From: Bradyrhizobium macuxiense
GTDB taxonomy: Bacteria > Pseudomonadota > Alphaproteobacteria > Rhizobiales > Xanthobacteraceae
DNA length: 64,000 bases
Assembly (NCBI RefSeq): GCF_007993935.1
Contig: NZ_VITY01000001.1
Location: 310,001-374,000 of the forward strand
Direction of reading: 5' to 3'
Position numbers and translations under genes: made by a program. Under the pieces are notes generated by a model. It had not been told where the DNA came from and did no database searches. It saw only the letters and a program-made list of their open reading frames with translations. Below are positions 53,583 through 62,101 of the stretch, one piece after another (within the stretch, counting starts at the first letter, position 1; every line of letters starts with the position of its first letter).

Positions 53583-53923
53583 TCCGCAACCAGGAGCCGC
53601 AGCTTCGACCGGAAGCGGATGCTCTGCTTGCCGGCGAGCGCCATGCCGTCGCCCTCGGCGGTTTCGTCGGTGTAGGTGCCGGTGAAGCCGATCGTCACCA
53701 CCTTGCGTTCCCAGACCGGGCGTTCGCCATAGGTCGGCGAATGCTCCTCGTTGGTCACCTCGCCCTTCCACTTGCCGCCCGCCGCGGTGTAGCTGCCATA
53801 GGCGTAGAAGAACGAGTCGCCGCCGCGCATCTGCCCGTCGCGCAGCACCATGACGCCCTGGTTGCCGCCAGAGATGCCGTCGAGAAATTCGACGGTGATG
53901 TGATAGAGCCCGTTCCGGATCAT
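53579..53923 (-). CDS. GrlR-like single-domain protein C
   Basis: A 114-residue protein with one GrlR-like domain: NGLYHITVEFLDGISGGNQG, GGDSFFYAYGSYTAAGGKW and NEEHSPTYGERPVWE. It matches the second domain of paralogues A and B and has the usual GrlR length (about 120). Its stop lies inside the convergent SDR gene. ATG 53923 begins the domain; a longer frame upstream lacks similarity. Confidence 0.8.
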   Translation of the reverse strand: MIRNGLYHITVEFLDGISGGNQGVMVLRDGQMRGGDSFFYAYGSYTAAGGKWKGEVTNEEHSPTYGERPVWERKVVTIGFTGTYTDETAEGDGMALAGKQSIRFRSKLRLLVAD

Positions 53924-54062
53924 GCAATTGGTCGCGCCGTTGTCCCCGGCCCAACATAACCGCTTGGCGGCGCATTGGGCAAATTCGATCCGCCTCGATG
54001 GGGGCAATTCCGCGCTATGCTGGCGCATCGAGTCGCGGCCGGATGCCGCAGGAGCCTGCCCG

Positions 54063-54746
54063 TTGGAAACCGCGCTTTATTTGCCCGTCAAACGCTTCCT
54101 CGAAAAGCTCGGCTTCGCGGTGAAGGGCGAGATCGGCGGCTGCGACCTCGTGGCGCTGAGCGGCGATGATCCACCGGTCGTCGTGATCGGTGAACTCAAG
54201 CTCGCATTCAATCTGGAACTGATCCTCCAGGCGGTCGATCGCGCCGGCGCCGCCGATGAGGTGTGGATCGCGGCCAAGGTCTCGGCCCGCGGCAAGGGCC
54301 GCGAGAGCGACGCGCGCTACCGCAATCTATGCCGGCGGCTCGGCTTCGGCATGCTCGGCGTCACCGACCGCGGTGACGTCGAGGTGCTGGTGCCGCCGCC
54401 GACCGCGGCACCGCGCCGCAATCCGAAGAAGCGCTCGCGCCTGATCACTGAGCATCGCAAGCGCAAAGGCGATCCTGCCATGGGCGGATCGACGCGCGCG
54501 CCGATCATGACGGCCTACCGGCAGCAGGCGCTGGCCTGCGCCTGCGCGCTCTCGGATGGGCCGCGGCGCGTCAAGGACCTGCGGGTTGAGTGCCCCGACG
54601 CCGGCAAGATCCTGCAGCATAATGTCTATGGCTGGTTCGATCGCGCCGAGCGCGGCATCTATGTGCTGACCGATGCCGGTCGTGCCGCGCTGAAGCGCTG
54701 GCCGCAGCAGCCGAATGGTGCGTCAGGGGCACAAGCAGCCCCGTAA
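54063..54746 (+). CDS. DUF2161 family PD-(D/E)XK-like protein
   Basis: A 227-residue protein of the DUF2161 family (putative phosphodiesterase/nuclease). ETALYLPVKRFLEKLGF, then GEIGGCDLVAL and VVVIGELKLAF give the E, D and ExK of a PD-(D/E)XK-type core; ILQAVDRAG and a C-terminal winged-helix-like part (from about 165) follow. The start is TTG 54063 with AGGAG eight bases before it, exactly where the family begins; ATGs upstream add unrelated residues. Role unknown. Confidence 0.85.
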   Translation: METALYLPVKRFLEKLGFAVKGEIGGCDLVALSGDDPPVVVIGELKLAFNLELILQAVDRAGAADEVWIAAKVSARGKGRESDARYRNLCRRLGFGMLGVTDRGDVEVLVPPPTAAPRRNPKKRSRLITEHRKRKGDPAMGGSTRAPIMTAYRQQALACACALSDGPRRVKDLRVECPDAGKILQHNVYGWFDRAERGIYVLTDAGRAALKRWPQQPNGASGAQAAP

Positions 54747-54766
54747 CTAACCAACTGGGGGAGATC

Positions 54767-55066
54767 ATGATCGTCGTCACCGGCAGCGTCACCGCCCGCC
54801 CCGATTCTTTCGACGAGGTGCGGCGATTGAGCCTCGAGCATGTCCATCGCTCGCGCACCGAGCCCGGCTGCATCTCGCACGCGGTCCATGTGGACTGCGA
54901 GAATCCGCTCAGGCTGGTGTTTTTCGAGCAATGGGCCGACCGCGCCGCGCTGGCGGCGCATTTCGCGGTCCCCGCGTCGCGCGATTTCGTCCGCTCGTTG
55001 CAATCTCTGGCGGCCGCAGCGACCACCATCGAACTTTATGACGCTCACAAGATTGAGAGCCTTTAG
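54767..55066 (+). CDS. ABM-domain monooxygenase-like protein
   Basis: A 99-residue ABM-fold protein: VTGSVTARPDSFDEVRRLSLEHVHRSRTEPGCISHAVH, LRLVFFEQWADRAALAAHF. It resembles the YgiN-type protein at 7646 in layout but is only distantly related. GGGGGAG lies before the ATG. It follows the DUF2161 gene by 20 bp and may share its transcript. Confidence 0.85.
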   Translation: MIVVTGSVTARPDSFDEVRRLSLEHVHRSRTEPGCISHAVHVDCENPLRLVFFEQWADRAALAAHFAVPASRDFVRSLQSLAAAATTIELYDAHKIESL

Positions 55067-55155
55067 CTGCATGGCTGGATTGCCATCTCATATTCATATT
55101 GCAATGCAACATTGGGGACCTTACGTATCTCCCGCGATTCAAAGATGAGGCGGCG

Positions 55156-55464
55156 ATGAGCGGAGACTGGAATACCAAGTATGGCACCCGGCGCGTGCGG
55201 CATGATCCGCCGACGCTGGAGGAGGCAATCTTCGCGGCCGTCGGCATCACCGATGACGTGGAGGCCCAAGCCGAGATCGCATCGTCCCTGATGGGGTTGC
55301 CCTATGACGAGGTGCTGACCGAGGTGAAGAAGACCGCGCGCGTCAGCGCCCGCACCGGCACCGCAACCCGCGTGATCGCTGGCGAACAGGGCGCGCAGCG
55401 CTCCGTCGTGGTCGAGCGCCGCGTGGTCCGCCGTCTCGCGCCGGCCAAGCGCACCGGCACCTGA
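55156..55464 (+). CDS. Conserved hypothetical protein
   Basis: A 102-residue protein starting MSGDWNTKYGTRRVRHDPPT, followed by LEEAIFAAVGITDDVEAQAEIASSLMG and a basic C-terminal half with VVVERRVVRRL. I do not know the family; the Arg-rich end suggests nucleic-acid contact. GAGGCGG lies just before ATG 55156. A strong terminator follows. Confidence 0.65.
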   Translation: MSGDWNTKYGTRRVRHDPPTLEEAIFAAVGITDDVEAQAEIASSLMGLPYDEVLTEVKKTARVSARTGTATRVIAGEQGAQRSVVVERRVVRRLAPAKRTGT

Positions 55465-55489
55465 ACAACGACATCCGTTAGCTCAAAGA

Positions 55490-55525
55490 AAAAGGGCAAT
55501 CCGCTGAGCGGATTGCCCTTTTTGT
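55490..55525. terminator. Bidirectional terminator
   Basis: AAAAAGGGCAATCCGCT, loop GAG, CGGATTGCCCTTTTT, with both A-run and T-run. It serves the hypothetical gene on the plus strand and the GNAT gene on the minus strand. Confidence 0.92.
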
Positions 55526-55545
55526 ATTTAAAGTGAGCTCTGAGC

Positions 55546-56184
55546 TCAGGCTGCCCGGCCCCAACCGGACATCTGCATCACCATTCGCCAATAGGCGCGG
55601 TTCATGTCGACGATCGCGCGCGCGGCCGCGACCGGCGTCACCGGAGCGATCGGCGCCGAAGCCGCAGCCGGCGCGTGTTCAGCCTGGTGCTGCTCGGTCA
55701 GGTCGATGCTGCCGGTGGACTCACCATGACGGAAGGTCAGCTGCGCACCGAACTTGGTGGCGAGCGCACGCATCGCGTCGTTCTGCGCGCCGGTGGTGAT
55801 GCGCAGGCTGCCGTAGCCCTTGGCATGCGCCTCGGCGATCAGCTTACGGAACAGCGTGCTGCCGACGCCCTTGCGCCGCGCCGACCGCTCGACGCTGAAG
55901 GCGATCTCGGGCTGCGCATCCGGCGACTGCTCCGGCGGATGCAGCTCGGCGGCGCCGCGGACCACGCCATCCTCGAAATAGGCGATGATGACCGTGCCGT
56001 CGTTGGCGCAGCGCTCGGCATAGCGGCGGATGAAACTGTCGTCGATGAAGCCATGAAAACGATCATGACGGCTGGTACGATCCAGTCTCAGCAGATGATC
56101 GCGCAGCAGAGGAAGCTCCTCTTGCTGGCTCAACGTCCGCACGGTGCCCCGGGCAGAGATCGAACTGATGGAATCGTGGTTCAT
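55546..56184 (-). CDS. GNAT-family N-acetyltransferase
   Basis: A 212-residue acetyltransferase. The GNAT core covers about 15-150 with IAYFEDGVVRGAAELHP, and the acetyl-CoA loop RSARRKGVGSTLFRKLI; KGYGSLRITTGAQNDAMRALATKFGA completes it. The C-terminal 50 residues are Ala/Pro-rich and end MVMQMSGWGRAA, outside the fold. AGGAG lies before the ATG. Substrate unknown. Confidence 0.9.
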   Translation of the reverse strand: MNHDSISSISARGTVRTLSQQEELPLLRDHLLRLDRTSRHDRFHGFIDDSFIRRYAERCANDGTVIIAYFEDGVVRGAAELHPPEQSPDAQPEIAFSVERSARRKGVGSTLFRKLIAEAHAKGYGSLRITTGAQNDAMRALATKFGAQLTFRHGESTGSIDLTEQHQAEHAPAAASAPIAPVTPVAAARAIVDMNRAYWRMVMQMSGWGRAA

Positions 56185-56289
56185 TTCATAACTCCTCTTG
56201 GTAGCCCTCGAGGAGGCGTCGACTCCCTAACCGTCCCTATATTGTGCGCCGCACCATATAATTCAAGCACTGAGATTCATTTAAGTAAA

Positions 56290-56319
56290 CAATGATGTGA
56301 TCGGCAAATCACATCATTG
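56290..56319 (-). terminator. Hairpin after thioesterase gene
   Basis: Perfect 12-bp stem CAATGATGTGAT and ATCACATCATTG around a 6-nt loop, followed on the minus strand by TTTACTTAAA. It lies six bases downstream of the thioesterase stop and upstream of the GNAT gene; it may terminate the first or regulate the second. Confidence 0.65.
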
Positions 56320-56324
56320 CCCCA

Positions 56325-56723
56325 TTATAATACCAATTGAGTTTGCGTGACGACGGCAACGAGTTTCCCGTCCTCGGTTTCCAGCCTGGTCTGCCAGACC
56401 TGGGTGCGCCGGCCCCGGTGAACCGGCGTCGCCGTGGCGATCACAGTGCTCCCCTCCTTGGCGCCGCCGATGAAGTTGGTCTTGCTCTCCAGCGTCGTGG
56501 TGCCCTTGGCGTCCTCAGGCAGGTTGATCACGGTGGCGGCGGCGCCGACTGAGTCCGCTAAGGCCATCACTGCGCCGCCGTGGATTGTGTTCCGCAGGGT
56601 GCAGAGGTCCGGCCGCACCACCATCTTCGCGACCACGCGATCCGGGCCGGCCTCGGTGAAGGTGACGCCCTTCAGTTCCGCAAACGGCATCTTCATCGAC
56701 TGGATCTTTTCGAGCGGCGTCAT
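56325..56723 (-). CDS. PaaI-family hotdog thioesterase
   Basis: A 132-residue hotdog-fold protein. The family motif is LCTLRNTIHGGAVMALADSVGAAA (HGG with the catalytic Asp in ADS), followed by TTTLESKTNFIGGAKEGSTVIATA. It should hydrolyse an acyl-CoA thioester. ATG 56723 has GAGGGAG upstream; an in-frame extension to 56957 overlaps the divergent gene. Confidence 0.9.
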   Translation of the reverse strand: MTPLEKIQSMKMPFAELKGVTFTEAGPDRVVAKMVVRPDLCTLRNTIHGGAVMALADSVGAAATVINLPEDAKGTTTLESKTNFIGGAKEGSTVIATATPVHRGRRTQVWQTRLETEDGKLVAVVTQTQLVL

Positions 56724-56871
56724 GGGCACTCCCTCGCTTGTGCGGTCTTCTTTGCGGTTGGTTTCGGCATGATGGATTGCCTGACCGGGCCGAGCAATGA
56801 CCTCCGAGGTAATCAAGCGGATGACGTCATGGCGCCGTGACAACCCTTGGCGAGTCTGCATACCGTCTGCG

Positions 56872-57660
56872 ATGCGCGACTTCCCTCCCCGCCGGATCGT
56901 CTGCCTGACCGAGGAGACGGTCGAGACGCTGTACCTGCTCGGCGAGCAGGACCGCATTGTCGGTGTCTCCGGCTACGCCGTGCGGCCGCCGCAGGTCCGC
57001 CGCGAGAAGCCGCGGGTGTCGGCCTTCATCTCCGCCGACATCCCGAAGATCCTGGCGCTCGATCCCGATCTGGTGCTCGCCTTCTCCGACCTGCAGGCCG
57101 ATATCGTCGCCGATCTGGTGCGTGCCGGTGTCGCCGTCCATGTCTTCAATCAGCGCGATGTCGCAGGCATCCTTGCGATGATCCGCAGCCTCGGCGCGAT
57201 GGTCGGCGCCGCCGATCGCGCTGAACGGCTCGCGCAAGGCCTCGAACAACGGCTGGCCGCGATCGCTGCAACGCCGCGTCCGGCGCCGCGGCCAAGGGTC
57301 TATTTCGAGGAATGGGACGATCCGCTGATCAGCGGCATCGGCTGGGTGTCCGAACTGATCGAGATCGCCGGCGGCGAGGACGCGCTGCCCCACCTGCGCG
57401 CGCACAAGGCCGCCAAGGATCGCATCGTCACGCCTGAGGCCGTGCGCGCGGCGATGCCCGACGTGATTCTGGCATCCTGGTGCGGCAAGAAGGTTGTGCC
57501 TGACCGCATCCGCAAGCGTGAGGGCTGGAGCGACATTCCGGCCGTGCGCGATGATCGCATCGTCGAGATCAAGTCGCCGATCATCTTGCAGCCCGGCCCT
57601 GCCGCGCTGACCGATGGGCTCGACGCAATCGTCAATGCGTTGTGGTCGCGGCACCTATGA
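56872..57660 (+). CDS. BtuF-like cobalamin-binding protein, no signal
   Basis: A 262-residue type III (helical-backbone) binding protein: RIVCLTEETVETLYLLGEQDRIVGVSGYA, ILALDPDLVLAFSDLQADIV, the WDDPLISGIGWVSELIEIAGGEDAL block typical of BtuF-like proteins, and a closing ILQPGPAALTDGLDAIV. No signal peptide at ATG 56872 or in the in-frame extension from 56797, so it would stay in the cytoplasm unless annotated wrongly. No BtuC/BtuD genes adjoin it. Ligand (cobalamin or siderophore-like) unproven. Confidence 0.82.
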   Translation: MRDFPPRRIVCLTEETVETLYLLGEQDRIVGVSGYAVRPPQVRREKPRVSAFISADIPKILALDPDLVLAFSDLQADIVADLVRAGVAVHVFNQRDVAGILAMIRSLGAMVGAADRAERLAQGLEQRLAAIAATPRPAPRPRVYFEEWDDPLISGIGWVSELIEIAGGEDALPHLRAHKAAKDRIVTPEAVRAAMPDVILASWCGKKVVPDRIRKREGWSDIPAVRDDRIVEIKSPIILQPGPAALTDGLDAIVNALWSRHL

Positions 57661-57705
57661 TTGCTCGCCGCAGTCATTATGAGGCTTCGGGATAACGCTC
57701 GTTGC

Positions 57706-58920
57706 TCACGTCACCGCATTCACGACCTGATATTCTGGCCGGCGCCACACCTCGCCATTGATCACCTCCTCGATGATCTCGGCAGCCTTCAGCACCTCGG
57801 CTTCGCCGATATAGAGCGGCGTGATCCCGAACCGCATGATGTCCGGCGCCCGGAAGTCACCGATCACGCCGCGGGCAATCAGCGCCTGCATGGCGGCATA
57901 TCCGCCGGCGAAGGCGAACGACACTTGCGACCCGCGCTGCGCATGCGCCCGTGGCGTTACCAGCCTCAGCGACGGACAGCGTCGCGCGATCTCAGCTATC
58001 AGCAAGTCGCCGAGCGCGAGTGAACGTGCGCGGACTTCGCCCATATCGACACGATCCCAGATGTCGAGCGACGCCTCCAGCGCGGCCATCGCCAACACCG
58101 GCGGTGTGCCGACACGCATGCGCTCGACGCCACCGGCAGGTCGATAACCGAGATCGAAGGCGAACGGCTTGGCGTGCCCCATCCAGCCCGACAACGCGGC
58201 GCGCGCCTGATCGGCATGCCGCGGCGCGACGTAGAGGAAGGCCGGCGCGCCGGGGCCCGCGTTGAGATATTTATAGGTGCAGCCGGCTGCGAAATCGGCG
58301 CCGACGCCGGCAAGATCGACCGGCAGCGCGCCCGCCGAATGGGCGAGATCCCAGACCGTGACAATGCCGAGCGCACGCGCCTTCGCGGTCAGGGTCCGCA
58401 TGTCGTGGCGACGGCCGGTGCGGTAGTCGACCTCCGTCAAATAGAGCACCGCGATGTCGTCCGACAGCGATGGCTCGACCTCTTCCGGGGCCACCAGCCG
58501 CAATTGATGGCCGCGCCCGAGCGTGGCGATCAGCCCTTCCGCCATATAGAGATCGGTCGGGAAATTACCGGTATCGGACAGAACGACCTTGCGCTCCTGG
58601 TTCATCTCGAGCGCGGCCGCAAGCGCCTGATAGACTTTGAGCGACAGCGTGTCGCCAATCATCACCGTGCCGGGCGCGGCGCCGATCAGGCGAGCGATGC
58701 GGTCGCCCACGCGGCGCGGCTGCACGTACCATCCGGCGCTGTTCCAGGCGCGAATGAGCTCATCGCCCCACTCGGCCGTGATGACCTGCGCAACGCGTTC
58801 GGCAACGCCCAGTGGCAGCGCACCAAGCGAGTTGCCGTCAAGATAGATGACATCTGCGGGCAGATGGAACATTGCCTTGGTGTCGTCGTAGACGCGCAGT
58901 TGAGTTTTCGCTTCGATCAT
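57706..58920 (-). CDS. kynU: Kynureninase
   Basis: A 404-residue PLP enzyme that cleaves kynurenine to anthranilate and alanine. DVIYLDGNSLGALP at the N-terminus, VMIGDTLSLKVYQAL, DTGNFPTDLYMAEGL, LTEVDYRTGRRHDM, DLAHSAGALPVDL (PLP Asp) and YKYLNAGPGAPAFLYV with the Schiff-base lysine are all present. The start lies 10 bp after kynA, so it is the last gene of the kyn operon. GAGGTG is found before the ATG. Confidence 0.95.
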   Translation of the reverse strand: MIEAKTQLRVYDDTKAMFHLPADVIYLDGNSLGALPLGVAERVAQVITAEWGDELIRAWNSAGWYVQPRRVGDRIARLIGAAPGTVMIGDTLSLKVYQALAAALEMNQERKVVLSDTGNFPTDLYMAEGLIATLGRGHQLRLVAPEEVEPSLSDDIAVLYLTEVDYRTGRRHDMRTLTAKARALGIVTVWDLAHSAGALPVDLAGVGADFAAGCTYKYLNAGPGAPAFLYVAPRHADQARAALSGWMGHAKPFAFDLGYRPAGGVERMRVGTPPVLAMAALEASLDIWDRVDMGEVRARSLALGDLLIAEIARRCPSLRLVTPRAHAQRGSQVSFAFAGGYAAMQALIARGVIGDFRAPDIMRFGITPLYIGEAEVLKAAEIIEEVINGEVWRRPEYQVVNAVT

Positions 58921-58930
58921 GACACCTCGC

Positions 58931-59770
58931 CTAGAGGACGGTGCGGACACGCCACAGTTCGGGAAACAGCTCGACCTCGAGCATCCGCTTGAGATAGCTG
59001 ACACCTCCGGTCCCGCCGGTGCCGCGCTTGAAGCCGATGACGCGCTCCACCGTCGTCACGTGATTGAAGCGCCAGCGACGAAAATAGTCCTCGAAGTCCA
59101 CCAGTTTCTCGGCGAGCTCGTAGAGCATCCAATTGGCTTCTGGAGCTTCGTAGACGCGGCGCCAGGCCTGCATCACGCTCTCATCGAAGTGATGGGTCTC
59201 GTGGACGTCGCGGGACAGCACGGCCGCGGGCATGGTGAGCCCCTTGCGGTCGGCAAGCCGGAGCACCTCGTCATAAAGGCTCGGCGTCGCAAGCTCGGCC
59301 TTGAGCAAGGCCGTCACCTCGGGATCATGCGCGTGCGGTTTCAACATCGCGCCATTGCGATTGCCGAGCAGATACTCGATCAGCCGGTATTGATACGACT
59401 GGAGGCCCGAGGATTGTCCGAGCCGCGAGCGGAAATGGGTGTATTCGCTGGGCGTCATGGTGCGCAGCACGTCCCAGGCATTGTTCAACTGCTCGAAGAT
59501 GCGGGAGACGCGCGCGAGCATCTTCATCGCCGGCGACACCTCTTCGCGGGCGATGGCGTGGCGGGCGGCCCGGAGCTCGTGGATGGCGAGCCGCATCCAC
59601 AGCTCGGAGGTCTGATGCTGGATGATGAAGAGCATCTCGTCATGCGCGTCCGAAATCGGATGCTGGGCGCCGAGCAGCGCATCGAGTTGCAGATAATCGC
59701 TATACGACATTTTCCGGGCGAAATCGGTCTCGGCGCCCTCGACCGCGGGATCGTAGTCGTTGCTGCTCAT
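58931..59770 (-). CDS. kynA: Tryptophan 2,3-dioxygenase
   Basis: A 279-residue haem dioxygenase that opens the tryptophan ring to N-formylkynurenine. [64 protein letters not shown] and [30 protein letters not shown] (axial His in FNH-VTTV region, glycine loop) are diagnostic. It is the middle gene of kynB-like/kynA/kynU, 27 bp after the first. Confidence 0.96.
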   Translation of the reverse strand: MSSNDYDPAVEGAETDFARKMSYSDYLQLDALLGAQHPISDAHDEMLFIIQHQTSELWMRLAIHELRAARHAIAREEVSPAMKMLARVSRIFEQLNNAWDVLRTMTPSEYTHFRSRLGQSSGLQSYQYRLIEYLLGNRNGAMLKPHAHDPEVTALLKAELATPSLYDEVLRLADRKGLTMPAAVLSRDVHETHHFDESVMQAWRRVYEAPEANWMLYELAEKLVDFEDYFRRWRFNHVTTVERVIGFKRGTGGTGGVSYLKRMLEVELFPELWRVRTVL

Positions 59771-59797
59771 GACACATCCTCTCGATCGATCCTCGCC

Positions 59798-60607
59798 TCA
59801 AACAAGGCCCAGAAGGCGCCTCGTGATGGCCGAGGATGGATCCTTCAGCCCATCGACAACAGTAAAATGGTTATGCCCGGGGTCGACGACGAGGTGCGTG
59901 GGCACGTCGAATCCGGTCCAGATGTTGGCCATCAGCTCTGCCTGACGGATGAACTCGGGTCGCTCGCTACCGCCGACCCAGGTGGTCAGCGGCGATTTGC
60001 CCCGTGGCAGATGCAAGGCGGCGCTTTCGAGCGCCGCCTCGCTCATGTTCATCCGGAGCGTCTGGTTCATCGCGGTCTTCAGGAGCGGTCGCAGGTCATG
60101 CAGACCGCTGATCGACAGCGTCGCCACTATCCTGTCGTAGACCTCAGGTTCGAGACGGCCGTCGTCGCACAGCATGCGCGTCACGAGATGGCCGCCTGCG
60201 GAATGGCCGGCCAATCGAATAGGCCCGGAGACCTGGGCGGCAGCCGAAGCAATCGCGACCGCGATCTCTGCCGTGATGTCTGAGATGCGTGCGGCCGGTG
60301 CCAGCGTGTAACTTGGCAGCGCCACCGTCCAGCCGTGGCTTCGCGCGCCCTCGGCGAGGTCGGTCCATGACGATTTATCGAAGCGCATCCAGTAACCGCC
60401 ATGCACGAAGACGACGAGACCTTTGCTGTCGCCGTCCGGCAGGATCAGGTCGAGGCGCTGCCGCTCGCCCGATCCATAGGCAATATCCGGCTTGAATGAT
60501 TTAAGTCTGGCGCGATAGGCCGCCGCCCGCTCCGCCCACCGCGCCGGCAGTTGATCCGACCCCGGCACGTGGGCCGAATTGGCGTAGGCATCATCCCAGT
60601 CGCGCAT
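59798..60607 (-). CDS. Alpha/beta-hydrolase kynurenine formamidase
   Basis: A 269-residue alpha/beta hydrolase. HGGYWMRFDKSSW is the oxyanion motif of arylformamidases, GHSAGGH holds the nucleophile Ser, and the His is in GHNHFTV near the end. As first gene of the kyn operon it should hydrolyse N-formylkynurenine to kynurenine. Bacterial KynB enzymes are usually metal-dependent and of another fold; here the animal-like fold does the job by position. ATG 60607 has GAGGAG upstream. Confidence 0.88.
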   Translation of the reverse strand: MRDWDDAYANSAHVPGSDQLPARWAERAAAYRARLKSFKPDIAYGSGERQRLDLILPDGDSKGLVVFVHGGYWMRFDKSSWTDLAEGARSHGWTVALPSYTLAPAARISDITAEIAVAIASAAAQVSGPIRLAGHSAGGHLVTRMLCDDGRLEPEVYDRIVATLSISGLHDLRPLLKTAMNQTLRMNMSEAALESAALHLPRGKSPLTTWVGGSERPEFIRQAELMANIWTGFDVPTHLVVDPGHNHFTVVDGLKDPSSAITRRLLGLV

Positions 60608-60680
60608 CGTGGCTCCTCGAAGACTCGCCGTCGATCGGACGCCATTTTGCCACCGGCGGGGCTGTTCGCCCAGCATTTAT

Positions 60681-60692
60681 TTTAAACTTAAA
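60681..60692 (-). promoter_or_regulatory. Candidate kyn operator
   Basis: TTTAAACTTAAA: arms TTTAA and TTAAA around two bases, in an AT-rich island 74 bp upstream of the first kyn gene. The size suits a MarR-like or Lrp-like regulator; none is adjacent. It also overlaps the expected promoter region. Confidence 0.4.
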
Positions 60693-60768
60693 GCATCTAG
60701 TTGACCCACGCTCGAGCCCTCCCCGGCAAACGGAGCGACAGCGCGGCGAGCCCGCAACGCAGAAAAGG

Positions 60769-62046
60769 CTACGCCTTCTCCACCCCGCACCACTCCGCGA
60801 TGAACAGCGCCATGGCCTTGGTCGCTTGCCGCAGCGAGTCCAGCTCGACGTATTCGTTGAAGCCGTGCATCGCCGCGCCGCTGGCGCCGAAGCAGAGACT
60901 TGGGATGTCGTGGTTCAGGCCGTAAAAGCGCGTATCGGTCAGCGCGGTGAAGGCGCGGTCCTCCACCGCCCCGCCATAGACCGCCCGGTGCGCCTTGGCG
61001 AAGGCGGCTTCCGGGGCCTCCGAGTTCACCAGCTCGTAGCCTTCCGAGAGGAAACCCGACCATTCCACCTGCGGCGGGTTGTTGGAGAGGAAACGATGGT
61101 CGCGCGCCGCGGCCGCAACGCAAGCCAGGATCTCCTTCTGGCACTCGGCGATCGACCAGCCCGGCAGCACCGCGATACGGCAGTCGACGTCGCACCAGGC
61201 CGGCACGCTGGAAGCCCAGTCGCCGCCCTTGATGATGCCCGGATTGAAATTGATCGGATGATTGACGTCCTTGAAATGCTTGTCGGCCTTGGCGCGCTCG
61301 TTCCAGGCGATCTCGAGCTTCTCCAGCGCATGCACCAGATGATACGCCGCCATGATCGCGTTGGAGCCTGCGCCGGCCTCGAACACATGCACCGGGAAGC
61401 CGCGCACCTTGAGGCGGAACCAGATCACGCCGACCTGCGATCGGATCATCTTGCCGTTGGTCGGCTCCGGGATGAAGCAGGCATCGGCGCGATAGCCGCG
61501 CTGCAAGGTCGAGAGCGCGCCGACACCGGTGCTCTCCTCCTCGATCACGGACTGGAAGTGGATCCGCGCCGTCGGCCTCAATCCGGCCTTCCTGATCGCA
61601 TCCAGTGCATAGAGCGCGGCGATGGTGCCGGACTTCATGTCGCAGGCGCCGCGGCCATACATCCTGCCGTCCTTGATCACAGGCGAGAACGGCGGCGTCT
61701 CCCACATCTCCAGCGGACCGGTCGGCACCACGTCGCAGTGGCCCTGCAGGATCAGCGATTTGCCGGCATTGGTCGCCGGGCGGTAGGTGCCGACCACCGT
61801 GCGCGCCTTGGAGAAATCATGCTCGATCGGGCCGAAGCCGCGCAGATCCCTGAGTTCGTCGAGATTGATATGCCAGTCGTCGACCTCGTAGCCGCGCTCG
61901 CGCAGCAGGTCGCCAATCATGTCCTGGCACGGCCCCTCGGCGCCGCGGGTCGAGGGGATCGCGACAAAGGCCTGCGTCGTCGCAAGCTGCGCATCGAATC
62001 CCTCGTCAACGGCGCTAAGGATTCGTTGTTGCGTCTCGGCAGTCAT
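60769..62046 (-). CDS. M20-family deacylase (ArgE/DapE type)
   Basis: A 425-residue di-zinc deacylase. ILQGHCDVVP supplies His and bridging Asp, YGRGACDMKSG the second Asp, and VIEEESTG the catalytic and metal Glu; the dimerisation domain starts near KVRGFPVHVF. The C-terminal FGASGAAMHGFNEYVELD holds the last His. ArgE/DapE relatives remove acyl groups from amino acids; here the exact substrate is open. GGAG lies before the ATG. It precedes the kyn operon by 160 bp on the same strand. Confidence 0.9.
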   Translation of the reverse strand: MTAETQQRILSAVDEGFDAQLATTQAFVAIPSTRGAEGPCQDMIGDLLRERGYEVDDWHINLDELRDLRGFGPIEHDFSKARTVVGTYRPATNAGKSLILQGHCDVVPTGPLEMWETPPFSPVIKDGRMYGRGACDMKSGTIAALYALDAIRKAGLRPTARIHFQSVIEEESTGVGALSTLQRGYRADACFIPEPTNGKMIRSQVGVIWFRLKVRGFPVHVFEAGAGSNAIMAAYHLVHALEKLEIAWNERAKADKHFKDVNHPINFNPGIIKGGDWASSVPAWCDVDCRIAVLPGWSIAECQKEILACVAAAARDHRFLSNNPPQVEWSGFLSEGYELVNSEAPEAAFAKAHRAVYGGAVEDRAFTALTDTRFYGLNHDIPSLCFGASGAAMHGFNEYVELDSLRQATKAMALFIAEWCGVEKA

Positions 62047-62101
62047 GCAGCAGCTCCATCGGGGACATCAGAAAAGGTGGGAGCCGCAGCGTAACCTGAT
62101 T

